Assembly: GCA_019279435.1 (NCBI GenBank)
Contig: JAAALK010000287.1
Coordinates: 68,141,144-68,205,143 of the forward strand
Source of the DNA: Zizania palustris
Taxonomy: Eukaryota; Streptophyta; Magnoliopsida; Poales; Poaceae
Reading direction: 5' to 3'
DNA: 64,000 nt
Below are positions 20,755-30,549 of the stretch, piece by piece. The position numbers and the translations under genes were made by a program. A model generated the notes under the pieces. It saw nothing but the letters and a program-made list of their open reading frames with translations. It ran no database searches and was not told the DNA's origin. The stretch's first letter is position 1, and the number at the start of each line of letters is the position of its first letter.

Positions 20755-21449
20755 TGATGGGGGATTGGTCCCGATCTTCCGCTAGGTAAAGGATAACTTG
20801 GGTTGGTGGAGAATCTCGACGTTGGCGATCAAAGGCTCCGGTCCGGCGGATCAAAACCTTGCAATCGTTACACCACTGTCTCCGTTGGTTATCAACCACG
20901 CAGAACGCGATTGACCTCGCCACGAAGGCTAATTCCTGCAAGCGAATCCAAGAACACAAGCAAGAACAGGAAGGATACAAGTCGAATGCCAAATCACAAA
21001 CAAATGATGATAAGGTGAGGTTTCACAAACGCCAATGCAGCAGCCAATCGGTCCGGTGCAAGAGGCGGGATCTAAACACACAAGTGTAGATGCAAACAAA
21101 GCAAAACCTAACCCTAAAGGCGGCTGGAGTGAATATATAGGGCGTGGCAGCCTGTGGAAGGCGAACAGACTCAGACTATGGGCTAGAAGGCGAACAGACT
21201 TGGACTATGGGCCAACACGGCCCAGTTCTGTCACGCGGGACTGTTTTAAACACACAGGTCGACTCGAGACTCCAAATGAGACGAAACCAATGGCAAACGA
21301 TCCGTCTTCTCCTCAGCTTTCCAAAAAGTCCAAGAACGCGCCAATCGGACTTCGTATGAGGAAGTTATGCCCATTTTGGTGCAAGGTGGTCGATGTAGTC
21401 CGAACAAGCGAATTCTTGATTTCAAGTCATCCGTGCGACTCCGTCTTCA
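20755..21449 (-). repeat. 5' LTR of copy B, shared as 3' LTR of copy C
   Basis: 695 bp, TGATGGGGGATTGG...CTCCGTCTTCA. On its right, coding sequence for another copy's polyprotein C-terminus (21450-21605) abuts it, so one LTR serves two adjacent element bodies. Such LTR-body-LTR-body arrays arise by unequal recombination between LTRs. Confidence 0.8.
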
Positions 21450-21605
21450 GTAGCATCCCGTCCAAACAAATATTAACATAGTTGCTAAGGAAAGAATTAA
21501 CCTCACGGTTCAAGCGACGGACACGGGCGCGTGTGATTGGTCCTAGTAATTGAATTGTAGGTGGAGGCTCCATGTGTGTATCATGTGAAGTGATGTCCTC
21601 ATCAC
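21450..21605 (-). pseudogene. Polyprotein C-terminus of gypsy copy C
   Basis: Encodes DEDITSHDTHMEPPPTIQLL, GPITRARVRRLNREVNSFLS and NYVNICLDGMLL, equivalent to 18475-18630 of copy B. The polypurine region next to the LTR is missing: 60 bp present in B (18416-18475) is deleted between two TTCA repeats. The upstream remainder is cut off by Tat fragment F at 21606. Confidence 0.75.
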
Positions 21606-21938
21606 CAACAGTATCCCATCGCACGCAGCCCTTCGGAGCGAAGGGGTGCGCGTGCTTCGGGACAAATGACTTGGAGTAAATGCAGCTTCGGAGAAGGCAG
21701 GTCTTCAGAACTGTAGGCGAAGGCTGGCTTCGAAAAGCGCAGGCAGTAAATGCCTGACCGGGTGATGAGGCACCCTCGGGGAGTCCGAACGCCTCTACAA
21801 CAGTCAGAAAACTGACCGTTGCAGTTTGGGGGGGGGGCAACGATTCGCTTCAAATTCACCCTGGGCCCACCTGTCATAGACTGGGGTAACCGGTGAAAAA
21901 AGTCTTCGGCGCAGGATCCGTGGACGTTTTTTACCGCC

Positions 21939-21945
21939 TATAAAA
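21939..21945 (+). promoter_or_regulatory. TATA box of the antisense ORF in F
   Basis: CCTATAAAAGGAG lies about 155 bases before the ATG at 22093, with a pyrimidine-rich leader typical of grass genes after it. It is preceded by a TTTTTTACCGC motif; the complementary GGTAAAAAA precedes the TATA box at 6095. Confidence 0.6.
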
Positions 21946-22092
21946 GGAGTTCACCGTACCACGGCTCCGCCCATGCTCTCATTTGCTTCCTGCTCCAACT
22001 CCTAGCATCCTTTGCCCTCTTTCTCCACCTTTAGCTTCACACACAGCCGGCTTCACAACTTTTTAGCGCCCTTCGCACCGAAGCCCTGCAAG

Positions 22093-24808
22093 ATGCCAAA
22101 GAAGGCCGCGACGAAGAAATCCTTGGCCCTGGGTGCGAGTTCGAGCTCTGTCCAGGCTCAGGCGGCAGCAGCGGCAAAGCCTACAGCGAGGCGCTTGGGG
22201 CCGAGGGACCTTCGGTCGCTGTCGGACAAGTTTGAACAAACACTAGAAATTAAGGCTTCAGCTTCAATGGAGGAGTCTGTTCGTAGAGCCTGCGAGGGGA
22301 AGATTTCTGAGGGGATCTAGCTCCGGGTACCCGAGAAGTCAGAGACCATCCCGAGGCTTCGGGCTGAGGAGGTAGTCCTTTTCGAAGCTTTCTTTGAGGC
22401 TGGCCTCGGGCTTCCGACAGTGGATATGCTGAGCGAGGTGTTGAAGGCATGCAACTTTGAGCTCCCTCACTTGTATTCGAACGCCGTGGCGAGGCTGGTG
22501 ATCTTCGAATAGGCCATGAGGGCCGAAGGCTGCGAGGGGCGTGCAGATGTCTTCGTCGCCCTCCACGATGTGAGTTGCCTGATGAAACAGAGGGAGGGCA
22601 CAGACCACGTGGAGAGGGCCTTGACCTTCGGGAGCGCCAACTTTTAGCTTCGAAAGGAGTTCCAAGATGACTTCCTGGCGAGGGCTGTAAACAATAAGTG
22701 GTACTCGAAGTGGGACCAAGAATGTTCTATGCTTTAGTGGGCGCGGACTCCCCCCTTCGAAGCACCAACGCACTCATCTCCTACCGACGCGAAGGCATGG
22801 TGAAGGCGAGCCCCGGAGCCCTTCGGTCGAGGATCCTGCTTCTGCAGAGGGTGGCTTCAAGAATTAGCATTAGGGACTTAACCGAAGAGTTCATCACCCT
22901 TCAGCTTAGCCCCCTCGTGCTCTCTTGGCCAGAGAACCTGTTCCAACCTTTGGGCTTGGAGGGACCGAGCGAGGTGTCGGCGGAGCGCCTTGGTAAGACT
23001 TCGAAATTCTTTATTTTCATACTTCGCAGAATTAACTTCTACTGACTTGAAATCTTGATGAAGCTGTACGCGACGCGCGACCTCTAGAAAAGGCAATTTT
23101 GGCTGTGGAGCGTGTTGTTGGGGCTCCGACGGCTGAGGAGCAGACTCGAAGGCTCGCTTTGGTGGGGTCTTGGGAGCGCTGGAACCGAGTGTGGACTGGC
23201 TCGGTGTCGAGGGGGTCCAAGCGCTTCCAGACTTCACCAGCCCAATACCTTCGGCGAGCGGTTCCAAAAGGAAGAGGGTGGAGGACGAGGAACTCGAAGC
23301 CTCGAGGGTTCACTTGGAGCCCTCAGCGGACGAAGCCCCTGTCACGGTGGAGCAAGCGGTCATGGATCCTGACACTGAAGCAGAGCCAGCAGATGCTTTA
23401 GCGGCGACGATCGAAGTGGTGGCGCCAGAGGTTGCAACAGTGACCCCTTCGAGCGTGGGGGCTGGGGCTCATCCCATGCAGCGAAGGGACTGGGGAGCGC
23501 ACATCGCTCGTACCTCCTTCGAGGACATTTCCTCAAACGAAGGTAGACACTTGATTACCCTTCTCTTTACATTCATGTATATTGACTTGTAATTTTCTTC
23601 AGATGCTGGTGGCGACGCGAGGCCCATCGTGTCGAGGCCTGAGGGGACCTTCGACAGCAGCGGGAGCAACAACAGCGGCTCAGAGTCTGAGAGCTCTTCG
23701 TCCGAAGAGGGCGAGGAGGACAACCGCGGTGAAGGGGTCCTTCGAGAGCAAGCCGAAGAGTTCGTCAAAGTAGTGGACCGGAGCCCAGCTCTGTCAGAAC
23801 CTGCGCTGGAGGAGCCCGTGACGGAGATGGTCCGGCCTCTGCTTCCAAGGAGACCTGTGAAGGAGGTGGCTATAAACTTGTTCCACGAGGGCTGCGTTAC
23901 TGTAGGGGAAGGGGGCTTGGTGGCACAACTTAGCCGCTCAAGCCCCATCGACCTCTTCATAAATGCCCACGAAGCCATCGTCCAGGTGAGCGAAGCTTCA
24001 CACGGTCTTCGAGTCGCACTTGCTTTTTTAATCAACACTTAGGATTTTCTTGAATCTTTTCAGTCCTTCGCGCTGAATGCTATAGCAGTAGCCTCCACGA
24101 ATCATCAGATGACCCTTTTGGCGGAGGAGAGGGACAACCTTTGACGCAAGGCTTCGGAGGAGGTCGAAAGGCGAAGGCAGGCTGAAGCGGAGGCAGAGGC
24201 GGCGAGGTCCAAGGAAGTCAAGTTGAGAGAAGCCTTGGCCTCAGAGACAGAAAGACTTCGAGAGGCACTTCGGGCTTTGGAGGAGACCAGGGCGAAGCTG
24301 GCGACAGAGTGTTCTGATCTTCGCGTAGCCAATCATTCCCTAGAAGACTTCATGGTCCGAGGGGTCGATGAGGCCAAAAGAGTTGACCGCAGTCCTCGAG
24401 CAACTAGGGACCGAGTGCCTAGCCCTGGACTTCAACCCTCAGGACCCAATCGGGGACCACCTCGAGTTTCTACGGACGACTACTGCGACGGTGGAGACGT
24501 CGATGAAGGGCTTCACGCTGATGGCTGGGCGAGTGGATGGCCAAGGAGTGCTACAAATGCTCCACAATGCGGGGTGCAACCACCTCGAGGCGGCAACCTC
24601 GGTCACGCTGGTGGCCTTCGGATGCCAACACTTGGTTTCGCCACCCCCAGATGTCCGCAGAGCATGGCGCCGACTTCAAGAGCCTTGGAAGGCCCAAGGG
24701 TGCAAAGCAGTCCTCGACCTCCAATGGATCTCACGCCTTCGCCGAGCCAGGGCACAAGCCTCGCCAGCTCAGCCTTCGACATCGAAGCCTCCGCCCCCGA
24801 AGGTGTAG
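22093..24808 (+). pseudogene. Antisense extra ORF of Tat fragment F (Transposase_28-like, four exons)
   Basis: Start MPKKAATKKSLALGASS. Exon 1 runs 22093-22992 and is broken by stops at about 22318, 22512, 22645 and 22736. Its core (FEAFFEAGLGLPTVDMLSE, AMRAEGCEGRADVFVALHD, RISIRDLTEEFITLQLSPL) matches the Transposase_28-type family. Likely exon 2 runs about 23064-23542 (AILAVERVVGAPTAEEQTRR), exon 3 23603-23985 (acidic, Ser-rich, then VKEVAINLFHEGCVTVGEGGL) and exon 4 24064-24808. GT...AG borders are visible at 23543/23602 and 23986/24063. Exon 4 holds a long Ala/Glu/Arg coiled coil (about 24130-24350), with one CGA-to-TGA stop, a frameshift near 24360, and the tail KELTAVLEQLGTECLALDF to PPPPKV. 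Function unknown. Confidence 0.68.
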
Positions 24809-24964
24809 ACCTCCTTAGGCTTTTGTAATTCATAGCTGTAGGCTTGTAAACAACTTATCAGTTTATTAATAGAAATGCAGGGGTACTTTATACCTACCCA
24901 GGCTTAGCCTTAAGATGTTGAGTTTAAAGTACTTGAGGATTCTAAGGAGCTTCACCAGCTTTGG

Positions 24965-25423
24965 GTGGTGCTCGAAGTAGCTAGGTCCGAAGGCCCCCCT
25001 CGGTTCAAACTTCCAAGGGGTCCTAGGAGCGAAGACATTCCCGAAGTAGCCCAGGAGTTGTTGGCTGCCGTGAAGACGAAGCCCCTTTGGAGTTCCTCAT
25101 CCTCGCCAGACTTAAGCTATTTTGAGGTAGTCTTAAGCAGCGAGGGGGTGCAGTCTTCGGGTACAGCCTTACAAGGCGACGAAGCCCTAGACTTTTATGC
25201 CTTCGATGTAGCACCGCCTTCATCTCAGACTTGGACCGACTTGCAAGGCGAAAGACGAGGACTGCGGGCTTCGGAGCGTGGACGGTCTGGCCGCGGGAGA
25301 TTAGGCTCCAACGGGGCTTCGTCCAGCCGAGGGGGCCCTGCCCGGAAGAAGAGCCAGCGAGAATCGAACATGTTGGGGCCTCGAGCTCGCTTTTTCCTAG
25401 GCTTAGATATAGACTACTCGTAG
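24965..25423 (+). CDS. Hypothetical ORF downstream of the F antisense ORF
   Basis: A 152-codon frame (MVLEVARSEGPPRFKL... RFFLGLDIDYS) begins after an AT-rich stretch that looks like a 3' end (about 24830-24900) and is followed by AATGAATAAG-type poly(A) signals near 25470. It is rich in Ser, Arg and Gly with no recognised domain. It may be a further exon or a separate small transcript of the Tat antisense unit. No homologue occurs elsewhere in the window, so coding status is doubtful. Confidence 0.3.
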   Translation: MVLEVARSEGPPRFKLPRGPRSEDIPEVAQELLAAVKTKPLWSSSSSPDLSYFEVVLSSEGVQSSGTALQGDEALDFYAFDVAPPSSQTWTDLQGERRGLRASERGRSGRGRLGSNGASSSRGGPARKKSQRESNMLGPRARFFLGLDIDYS

Positions 25424-25724
25424 TTTTGTTTTCGAAATGTATTTGTAACATACTTTGCTATTATTATTCAATGAATAAGATTATATTTGCATACTTCGTC
25501 TGCATGCTTCGCATGAATTGAGTGTTTCAAACGTTTAGCTTGTCACGCTCGTAATGCGCATTTCATTCGCACACTTCGCATACATACCTCGGTCCCCCCT
25601 TATGTGTGGAGGTTAGGGACTTAGTCGTTGCGAAGGGGTGTGCCTTTTGGCGGCTTCGGACACTTATGTCGCGTCGATCGAAGGTCTCTTTTGGGGTTCG
25701 AACGCATTATTTTGAAGCGAAGCA

Positions 25725-25925
25725 AGGCTTCAGCGTACTCAAATTAAGCGAAGCATGACTTCGGCATGCTTGGTTTTTGATAATATGCACGAGTAGGGCT
25801 CTGAAGCGCACTTAGATTTTAGGCGAAGCATGGCTTCGGTATGCCTAAATCTTAGATTAGATTTGACACGTGAAGCGAGACTTCGAGGCGTGTTCAGATA
25901 GCGAAACATGGCTTCTGAGCTTGAT
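25725..25925. repeat. Cluster of short imperfect hairpins (GAAGC...GCTTC)
   Basis: Five imperfect inverted repeats of the type gcGAAGCatGGCTTCgg occur in about 200 bases (near 25720, 25755, 25830, 25875 and 25905), separated by unlike sequence. They lie in the noncoding tail of Tat fragment F. Confidence 0.55.
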
Positions 25926-26170
25926 TCTGTAATGAGAATGGAATAGGTAGTGTGGACATTATAAATTATTATTTTTTATTTATAGTGTAAACATTTGCCC
26001 TAATGACGCCTTCTTTGTTGTCTTATTTCATTCAATATGAATTACTTCTTTCTTCCTCGCTTTACATTTGGATTCACTATCTGTCTTTGTTACTCTTCTA
26101 TCGTAGTAGGCTTGGCCCCGTTATTATATAGAAAGTAGTATCGACGACGGGATTAGCCCCTCTAAACTGT

Positions 26171-26730
26171 TGGCAAAAAATGACTAGATTTAGCATTATT
26201 TTAAAACCGAGACCATTTTTGAAGTTCCGAATAAAATATTATTTTAAAAATCCCCGGTACACGCAGCAATCCGTACTCCCGTATTTTGTTTTTTCTGCTG
26301 ACATTATTATGTATTACTCCGTACTACTAATGTATGCAAGATGGAGAAGAGTCCAATTGCCATGTCCATGTCGGCCAACCCAACTGACAAGTCTTGTATG
26401 CGCTTTCTGAAGAAACGCTCGAACAAATACGCAGTTTTCTGTGCGTATGTCGACGGACAGCCACGCAACTTTCCAGGGTAATTGTGTCTAATTAGCAGCT
26501 CAAGTTAAGGGTTAGTACCTAGTCCAGCCAGGGGCCAGTGGCTTAAACACTGGCCCAACTTTTCTGCAGGAAGCCTTCCCTAAAGGGTGACATGAACGCT
26601 ATATACTAAGTCTTGGGGTTTGCATGATGCATCAGTAAACGACAATGATTTGTCTAATTAAAATGAGTTAACAGCAGTGATCCAGACATTACAGGTAGCA
26701 AACACTGGGGGGTTGTTCTAAAACAAGATG
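26171..26730. other. Host intergenic sequence upstream of the peptide gene
   Basis: Composition changes from CTTCG-rich retrotransposon sequence to ordinary AT-rich intergenic DNA. No gag-pol, LTR or terminal-inverted-repeat element is evident. The 3' part presumably holds the promoter of the gene at 26846. Confidence 0.5.
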
Positions 26731-26739
26731 TATATATAT
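26731..26739 (+). promoter_or_regulatory. TATA box of the RGF-like gene
   Basis: TATATATAT lies 107 bases before the ATG at 26846. This implies transcription starting near 26765 and a short 5' leader of about 80 bases. Confidence 0.6.
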
Positions 26740-26845
26740 GCCTTGTCATAGGCCAAATGCTTCAGACATACTTAGCCTGCATAGCTCCTACTCTAAAGTC
26801 TCAAAACTAGCTCTCTCCTAGTTCAGAAGTTTACTGTGAGACAAA

Positions 26846-27243
26846 ATGAGGATGTCCAAGTTGTCAGTGGCTACTGCTGTGATCTTGCTCCTGATACTGG
26901 CAACCATGGAGGTTGAAGCCATTCGATTGGATGCAGAAAGCCGTGCGGCAGTCAGCAACCAGATGTCAGTCGATGTAAGTGATTCTGATGCAGTATCTGA
27001 ATAACTGAATAAGTTTATCAAGGAATAGTCTTTTATTTCGTTCTTGCATATGTGTGCTGACACATGTACTTCTGTTCTTAAAACCAGAAATCAACCGAGA
27101 ATGTGCCCAAGGATTCTGGTGACTCATCCGGCGAGGTGAAGAGAAGCATTACTGGACAAGAATTCAAGGATGTAGCACACAAGTTACCTGAGTTCCATGA
27201 AGATTACTATGGTCCTAGTGACCACAAACCTAGACACCACTGA
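26846..27243 (+). CDS. Secreted RGF/GLV-like signalling peptide precursor (two exons)
   Basis: Exons 26846-26974 and 27088-27243 are joined in phase 0 across a 113-bp intron with GTAAGT and AACCAG borders, giving 94 residues. Residues 1 to about 25 form a signal peptide (MRMSKLSVATAVILLLILAT, probable cleavage after EVEA). The middle is a variable, Ser/Glu/Lys-rich propeptide. The last 13 residues, DYYGPSDHKPRHH, match the root meristem growth factor/GOLVEN/CLEL pattern DY..P..H.PRH(N): the Asp-Tyr that is sulfated by TPST, and Pro10, often hydroxylated in the family. RGF1's last residue is Asn; here it is His. Mature peptides act outside the cell on RGI/RGFR receptor kinases to control root meristem size. 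The frame is intact with no stop, unlike everything around it. Other sulfated peptide families (PSY, CIF) fit less well. Confidence 0.75.
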
Positions 27244-28703
27244 ACAAAATTTTCATTTTCTTATCAGTCCCTCCTTGTACAAAATAGATGGGTACTAGTC
27301 AGCGGCTGTAGGTTTTCGTAGTTACTGAATTTCATTTGAGCTTAACTAGGGAGCATATGATTATAGCAACACATGAAGCTTTAAGCCTTTTAACTCTCCT
27401 CTTTTCTTGTTTACCTTTTTCCTCTTTTCACCTCATGAGGGAGAAGAAGCAATTTTCATGTACTAACTTGTTGACAATATATGCTTGAAGCAATCGTCTC
27501 AAGATGTTGTGTATACCTTTCGGTATGTTTGCATGGTCTGCAAATGACAAGAACCGTTGGCATCATTGGATTTGACTTCATCGGTATGATTTTCAGTAGC
27601 CATTTTGTAATGCCAAGAACCATGCATCCTCCTGGATAGTTAGCCACAAGATGAAAAGAACACAATGAGTACAGATCATAAGTGCTCATTGCCAATGCAA
27701 AGTAGCAAGAAGAACCATTAAGATAGTTCAAACCAGGGGATTATGGTAAAAAAAATACCTAAATAGTTTGCTCAAGAAGTGGTACTTGTCATCTGGTCGG
27801 CAGTAAATAAATTTCTGCCATCAGAGCGCCACTGCAGACTTAGCTAGCTGGTATGTATTACCCTCCAACATTCCAAGCGTACATTGAGGGAAGCAGAACG
27901 AGTGGTCGGCATTGCCGGATTTGCTGCCGTGTTCTTGGCCAGGCACTCTAAGTCTGCTTTATGTTCCGGCAGAGTGGCACAACTGACTAAAGCATTCCAT
28001 GATTCCATCAGCTGTTTTCCACATGCGTGATGATAACTTGATGATTGAGAAGGTGATTAGCTAGCCGCCTTCACATGGAACAGATAAGTGATGCAGCCAG
28101 TGCGATCCATGACGTTATCAAGACGAGAGATAGGAGCAAAATATACATCAGATTGCAGCACGGCATGAACAAAAGGCCCATGTTTGCCGCCGCGCTGGTG
28201 GCGAGGCGGACAACGGCGTCTGACATGGACGCAGTCGCCCTCTCCATCTCAACAAGGAGCCTGAGACGGAGGAATGAAATCTAATTTCAGTCAATTCTGT
28301 GAATCTTGATACATCACTGTGTTAACTGTCTGTCTAGTCTGTGATATTTTTATCCTGAGAAGCAACCAAATTTTCTTCACTGATTATTGTCTTGATGCTA
28401 CCCTGTTCTTTATTTCTGAAGAAATGCAATCTAATTTTTCTCGAGTGGTTCAGTAAATTGATGCAGTAGTACCACAATTTGTGTTTAGGCTGTAGTTATT
28501 TAAATATTGGTTATAGCATAAAAAGTTGACAAACTATATCAAACTTAACATCTTGTATAGTTCTTGACTTCTATCAACACTTTTGAAATCTTTTATTTAT
28601 TCTAATATTTTTGAGGGTTTTTTGAATGGTCGGGATTTGTATCCCTATCTTCGAAAATGTGAAACCCAATAAAAGGAAATGTAAAAAAAATCCCCATTAG
28701 GAT
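27244..28703. other. Host intergenic region and 3' flank of the peptide gene
   Basis: AT-rich with no LTR, tRNA or long conserved frame. The start contains the gene's 3' untranslated region. At 28072-28284 both strands are open: on the minus strand a frame ends in a very hydrophobic run (MYILLLSLVLITSWIALAAS), and on the plus strand a 69-codon frame begins MEQISDAASAIHDVIK. Neither has a recognisable domain, so I make no gene call. A decayed gene fragment is possible because GC content rises locally. Confidence 0.4.
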
Positions 28704-28872
28704 TGATGGATGGAATATAAGTGATTGTATTGCAAGGCAGAGTGTATGTACATATATATATAGCCTGCGTATCCAGGCCGTGACTAACGGGAGGATAGCC
28801 AGAGCTAAATCAGTGGTACAATGATATCGATATAATGTCGCTAGCAGTGATGACGCTGTGATATCGCTAACA
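28704..28872 (-). repeat. 3' LTR of a copia element (short LTR)
   Basis: About 169 bp, TGTTAGCGATATC...CCATCCATCA on the minus strand, with a TATATATATA run inside (28750-28765). A G-rich polypurine tract (TGCGGGGG, 28873-28880) abuts it and copia coding sequence follows, so it is the 3' LTR. Confidence 0.75.
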
Positions 28873-29261
28873 CCCCCGCAGGCTGAGCATCGGTGCACTA
28901 AACGTTCAGACTGGAGCGAAATTTAGTGAAAACTGACTAGGTAGTCCTTTGGTGAAGATATCAGCATACTGAGAGGTTGTAGGTACATGAAGCACGTGAA
29001 CAGTACCAGCAGCGGCTTTCTTACGAACAAAGTGGAGATCAATTTCAATATGTTTAGTGCATTGATGTTGCACCGGGTTTGTTGAGAGATACACAGCGCT
29101 AACATTATCACAATAGACAATAGTGGCGCGGGATGGTGGAGAGCGAAGTTCATGCAGAAGTTGCCGAAGCCAGCATGTTTCAGCAACAACGTTAGCAACT
29201 GCCCTGTATTCAGCCTCGACACTAGAGCGAGAGATAGTGTTTTGTCTCTTGGATGACCATG
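28873..29261 (-). pseudogene. Copia RNase H C-terminus
   Basis: On the minus strand: WSSKRQNTISRS, then VEAEYRAV, CWLRQLLHELRSP, YCDNVSAVYLSTNPVQHQCTKHIEIDLHFVRKKA and VLHVPTTSQYADIFTKGLPS. These are the last blocks of a copia polyprotein with a short LTR (Ale-like, tentative). One frame change splits it. The rest of pol is missing: at 29261/29262 it is cut by the SIRE LTR palindrome, and no continuation is found on the far side of the nest at 52150. Confidence 0.8.
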
Positions 29262-30537
29262 TGAGGAGCCATGCTGAATAGCGTGGGCCTCATGACTCCA
29301 AAAGTGATGAGTCATTGTCAACGATAGTCAAAGAGGGCAGAAGAAGAGAGGAGATCTGCTGTGTCATGGGCCGCGTGTGACTCAGGTACACGGGCAGCGA
29401 GCGACTGTCGGGCTGGCCCAATCTGGGTACATGGGCCAGAAGCAGCAGAAGACCCACTGGGCTGTTGACCAAGATTGACTCAGGTACACGGGCGGTGAGC
29501 GATTGCCGGGCTGAGAGAGCTGTGGAGTCGGGCCGGCCCAATCCGGGTACCTGGTGCAAAGTCGGTGGAGGCTTTGTCAGTTTTGGCGCAAAACTGACAA
29601 CCATCGATCTTGTATCCGACTGTCCAGAAGAGAAGCCGTAGTCGCTACGAAAGCTTAGCTTCCGGATAAGTCATCTGTATCTCTAGGCCCACAGTCAGTC
29701 AGTCGAGTCTGTAAAAATTCCTAAGGGCAGTTGAGTCATTTCCTTTATTTTAGCATCTGTAAAACCCTAAGGGGCTGGTGGAATATTCTAGGTCTTTGGG
29801 CAGCCTATAAATAGGGCCCCAATCCCTAGGGTTGCACTACCCTTCTAGAAATCACTTTTTCAATCATTTCTTGGGTCATTAAAAAGTGATTAAAAAGTGA
29901 CCCAATGGATGATTAAAAAGTGATTTCTGGAAGGGTGACCTAACCCTAGGGATTGGGGCCCTATTTATAGGCTGCCCAACACTTAGCAATATTCCACCAG
30001 CCCCTTAGGGTTTTTTACAGACGCTGAAATAAAGGAAAAGACTAAACTGCCCTTAGGATTTTTTACAGACTCGACTGACTGACTGTGGGCCTAGAGATAC
30101 AGATGACTTATCCAGAAGCTAAGCTTTCGTAGCGACTACGGCTTCTCTTCTGGACAATCCGATACAAGATCAACGGTCATCAGTTTTGCGCCGAAACTGA
30201 CAAAGCCTCCACCGACTTTGCACCAGGTACCCGGATTGGGCTGGCCCGATTCCGCATCTCTCTCAGCCCGTCAATCACTCACCGCCCGTATACTTGAGTC
30301 AATCCTGGTCAACAACCCAGTAGGTCTTCTGCTGCTCCTAGCCCATGTACCCGGATTGGGCCAGCTCGACTTCGCAGCTCTCTCACCTCGACCGTCGCTC
30401 GCTGCCCGTGTACCTGAGTCACACGCGGCCCATGAAACAGCAGATCTCCTCTCTTCTTCTGTCCTCTTTGACTATCGTTGACAATGACTCATCACATCTG
30501 GAGCCATGAGGCCCACACTATTCAGCATGATTCCTCA
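29262..30537. repeat. Palindrome of two SIRE LTR 5' ends
   Basis: Left arm 29262-29880 is the first about 619 bases of the LTR on the plus strand (TGAGGAGCCATGC...TTGGGTCATT). Right arm 29899-30537 is the same segment inverted. Between them are only 18 bases, made of AAAAAGTGATT units. Both arms stop at the same LTR position, just after the TATA box and start region. The right arm is the 3' LTR of the SIRE element below; the left arm belongs to an oppositely oriented copy. TATA boxes at 29805-29812 (plus) and 29963-29970 (minus) face each other. Confidence 0.88.
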
Positions 30538-30538
30538 A

Positions 30539-30549
30539 TCTCCCCCTTG
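30539..30549 (-). promoter_or_regulatory. Polypurine tract of the SIRE-like element
   Basis: AAGGGGGAGAT on the minus strand, immediately before the LTR start TGAGGAATC at 30537. It primes plus-strand DNA synthesis. Confidence 0.8.

Larger units (their letters stand above)
21606..26170 (-). mobile_element. Tat-like fragment F with antisense ORF
   Basis: Begins abruptly at 'accaacagtatcccatcg' and carries a probable LTR part (21606-21930), then a plus-strand spliced ORF homologous to 6197-7268 and a 3' noncoding tail rich in 'gaagc...gcttc' repeats. Gag-pol, which would lie on the minus strand to the right, is absent. The right boundary near 26170 is a guess, made where the CTTCG-rich composition stops. 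Confidence 0.6.

Noticed and set aside
23099..23401. Plus-strand frames of 86-100 codons in other frames
   Set aside because: Shadows of exon 2 of the antisense Tat ORF; the homologous frame is AILAVERVVGAPTAEEQTRR.
26818..27063. 81-codon frame on the minus strand over the peptide gene
   Set aside because: A shadow of exon 1; the plus strand has a signal peptide, splice sites and a conserved C-terminus.
29257..29261. CCATG as target duplication of the SIRE-like element
   Set aside because: The right flank at 52150 is CTAGG, so no duplication pairs the two ends.
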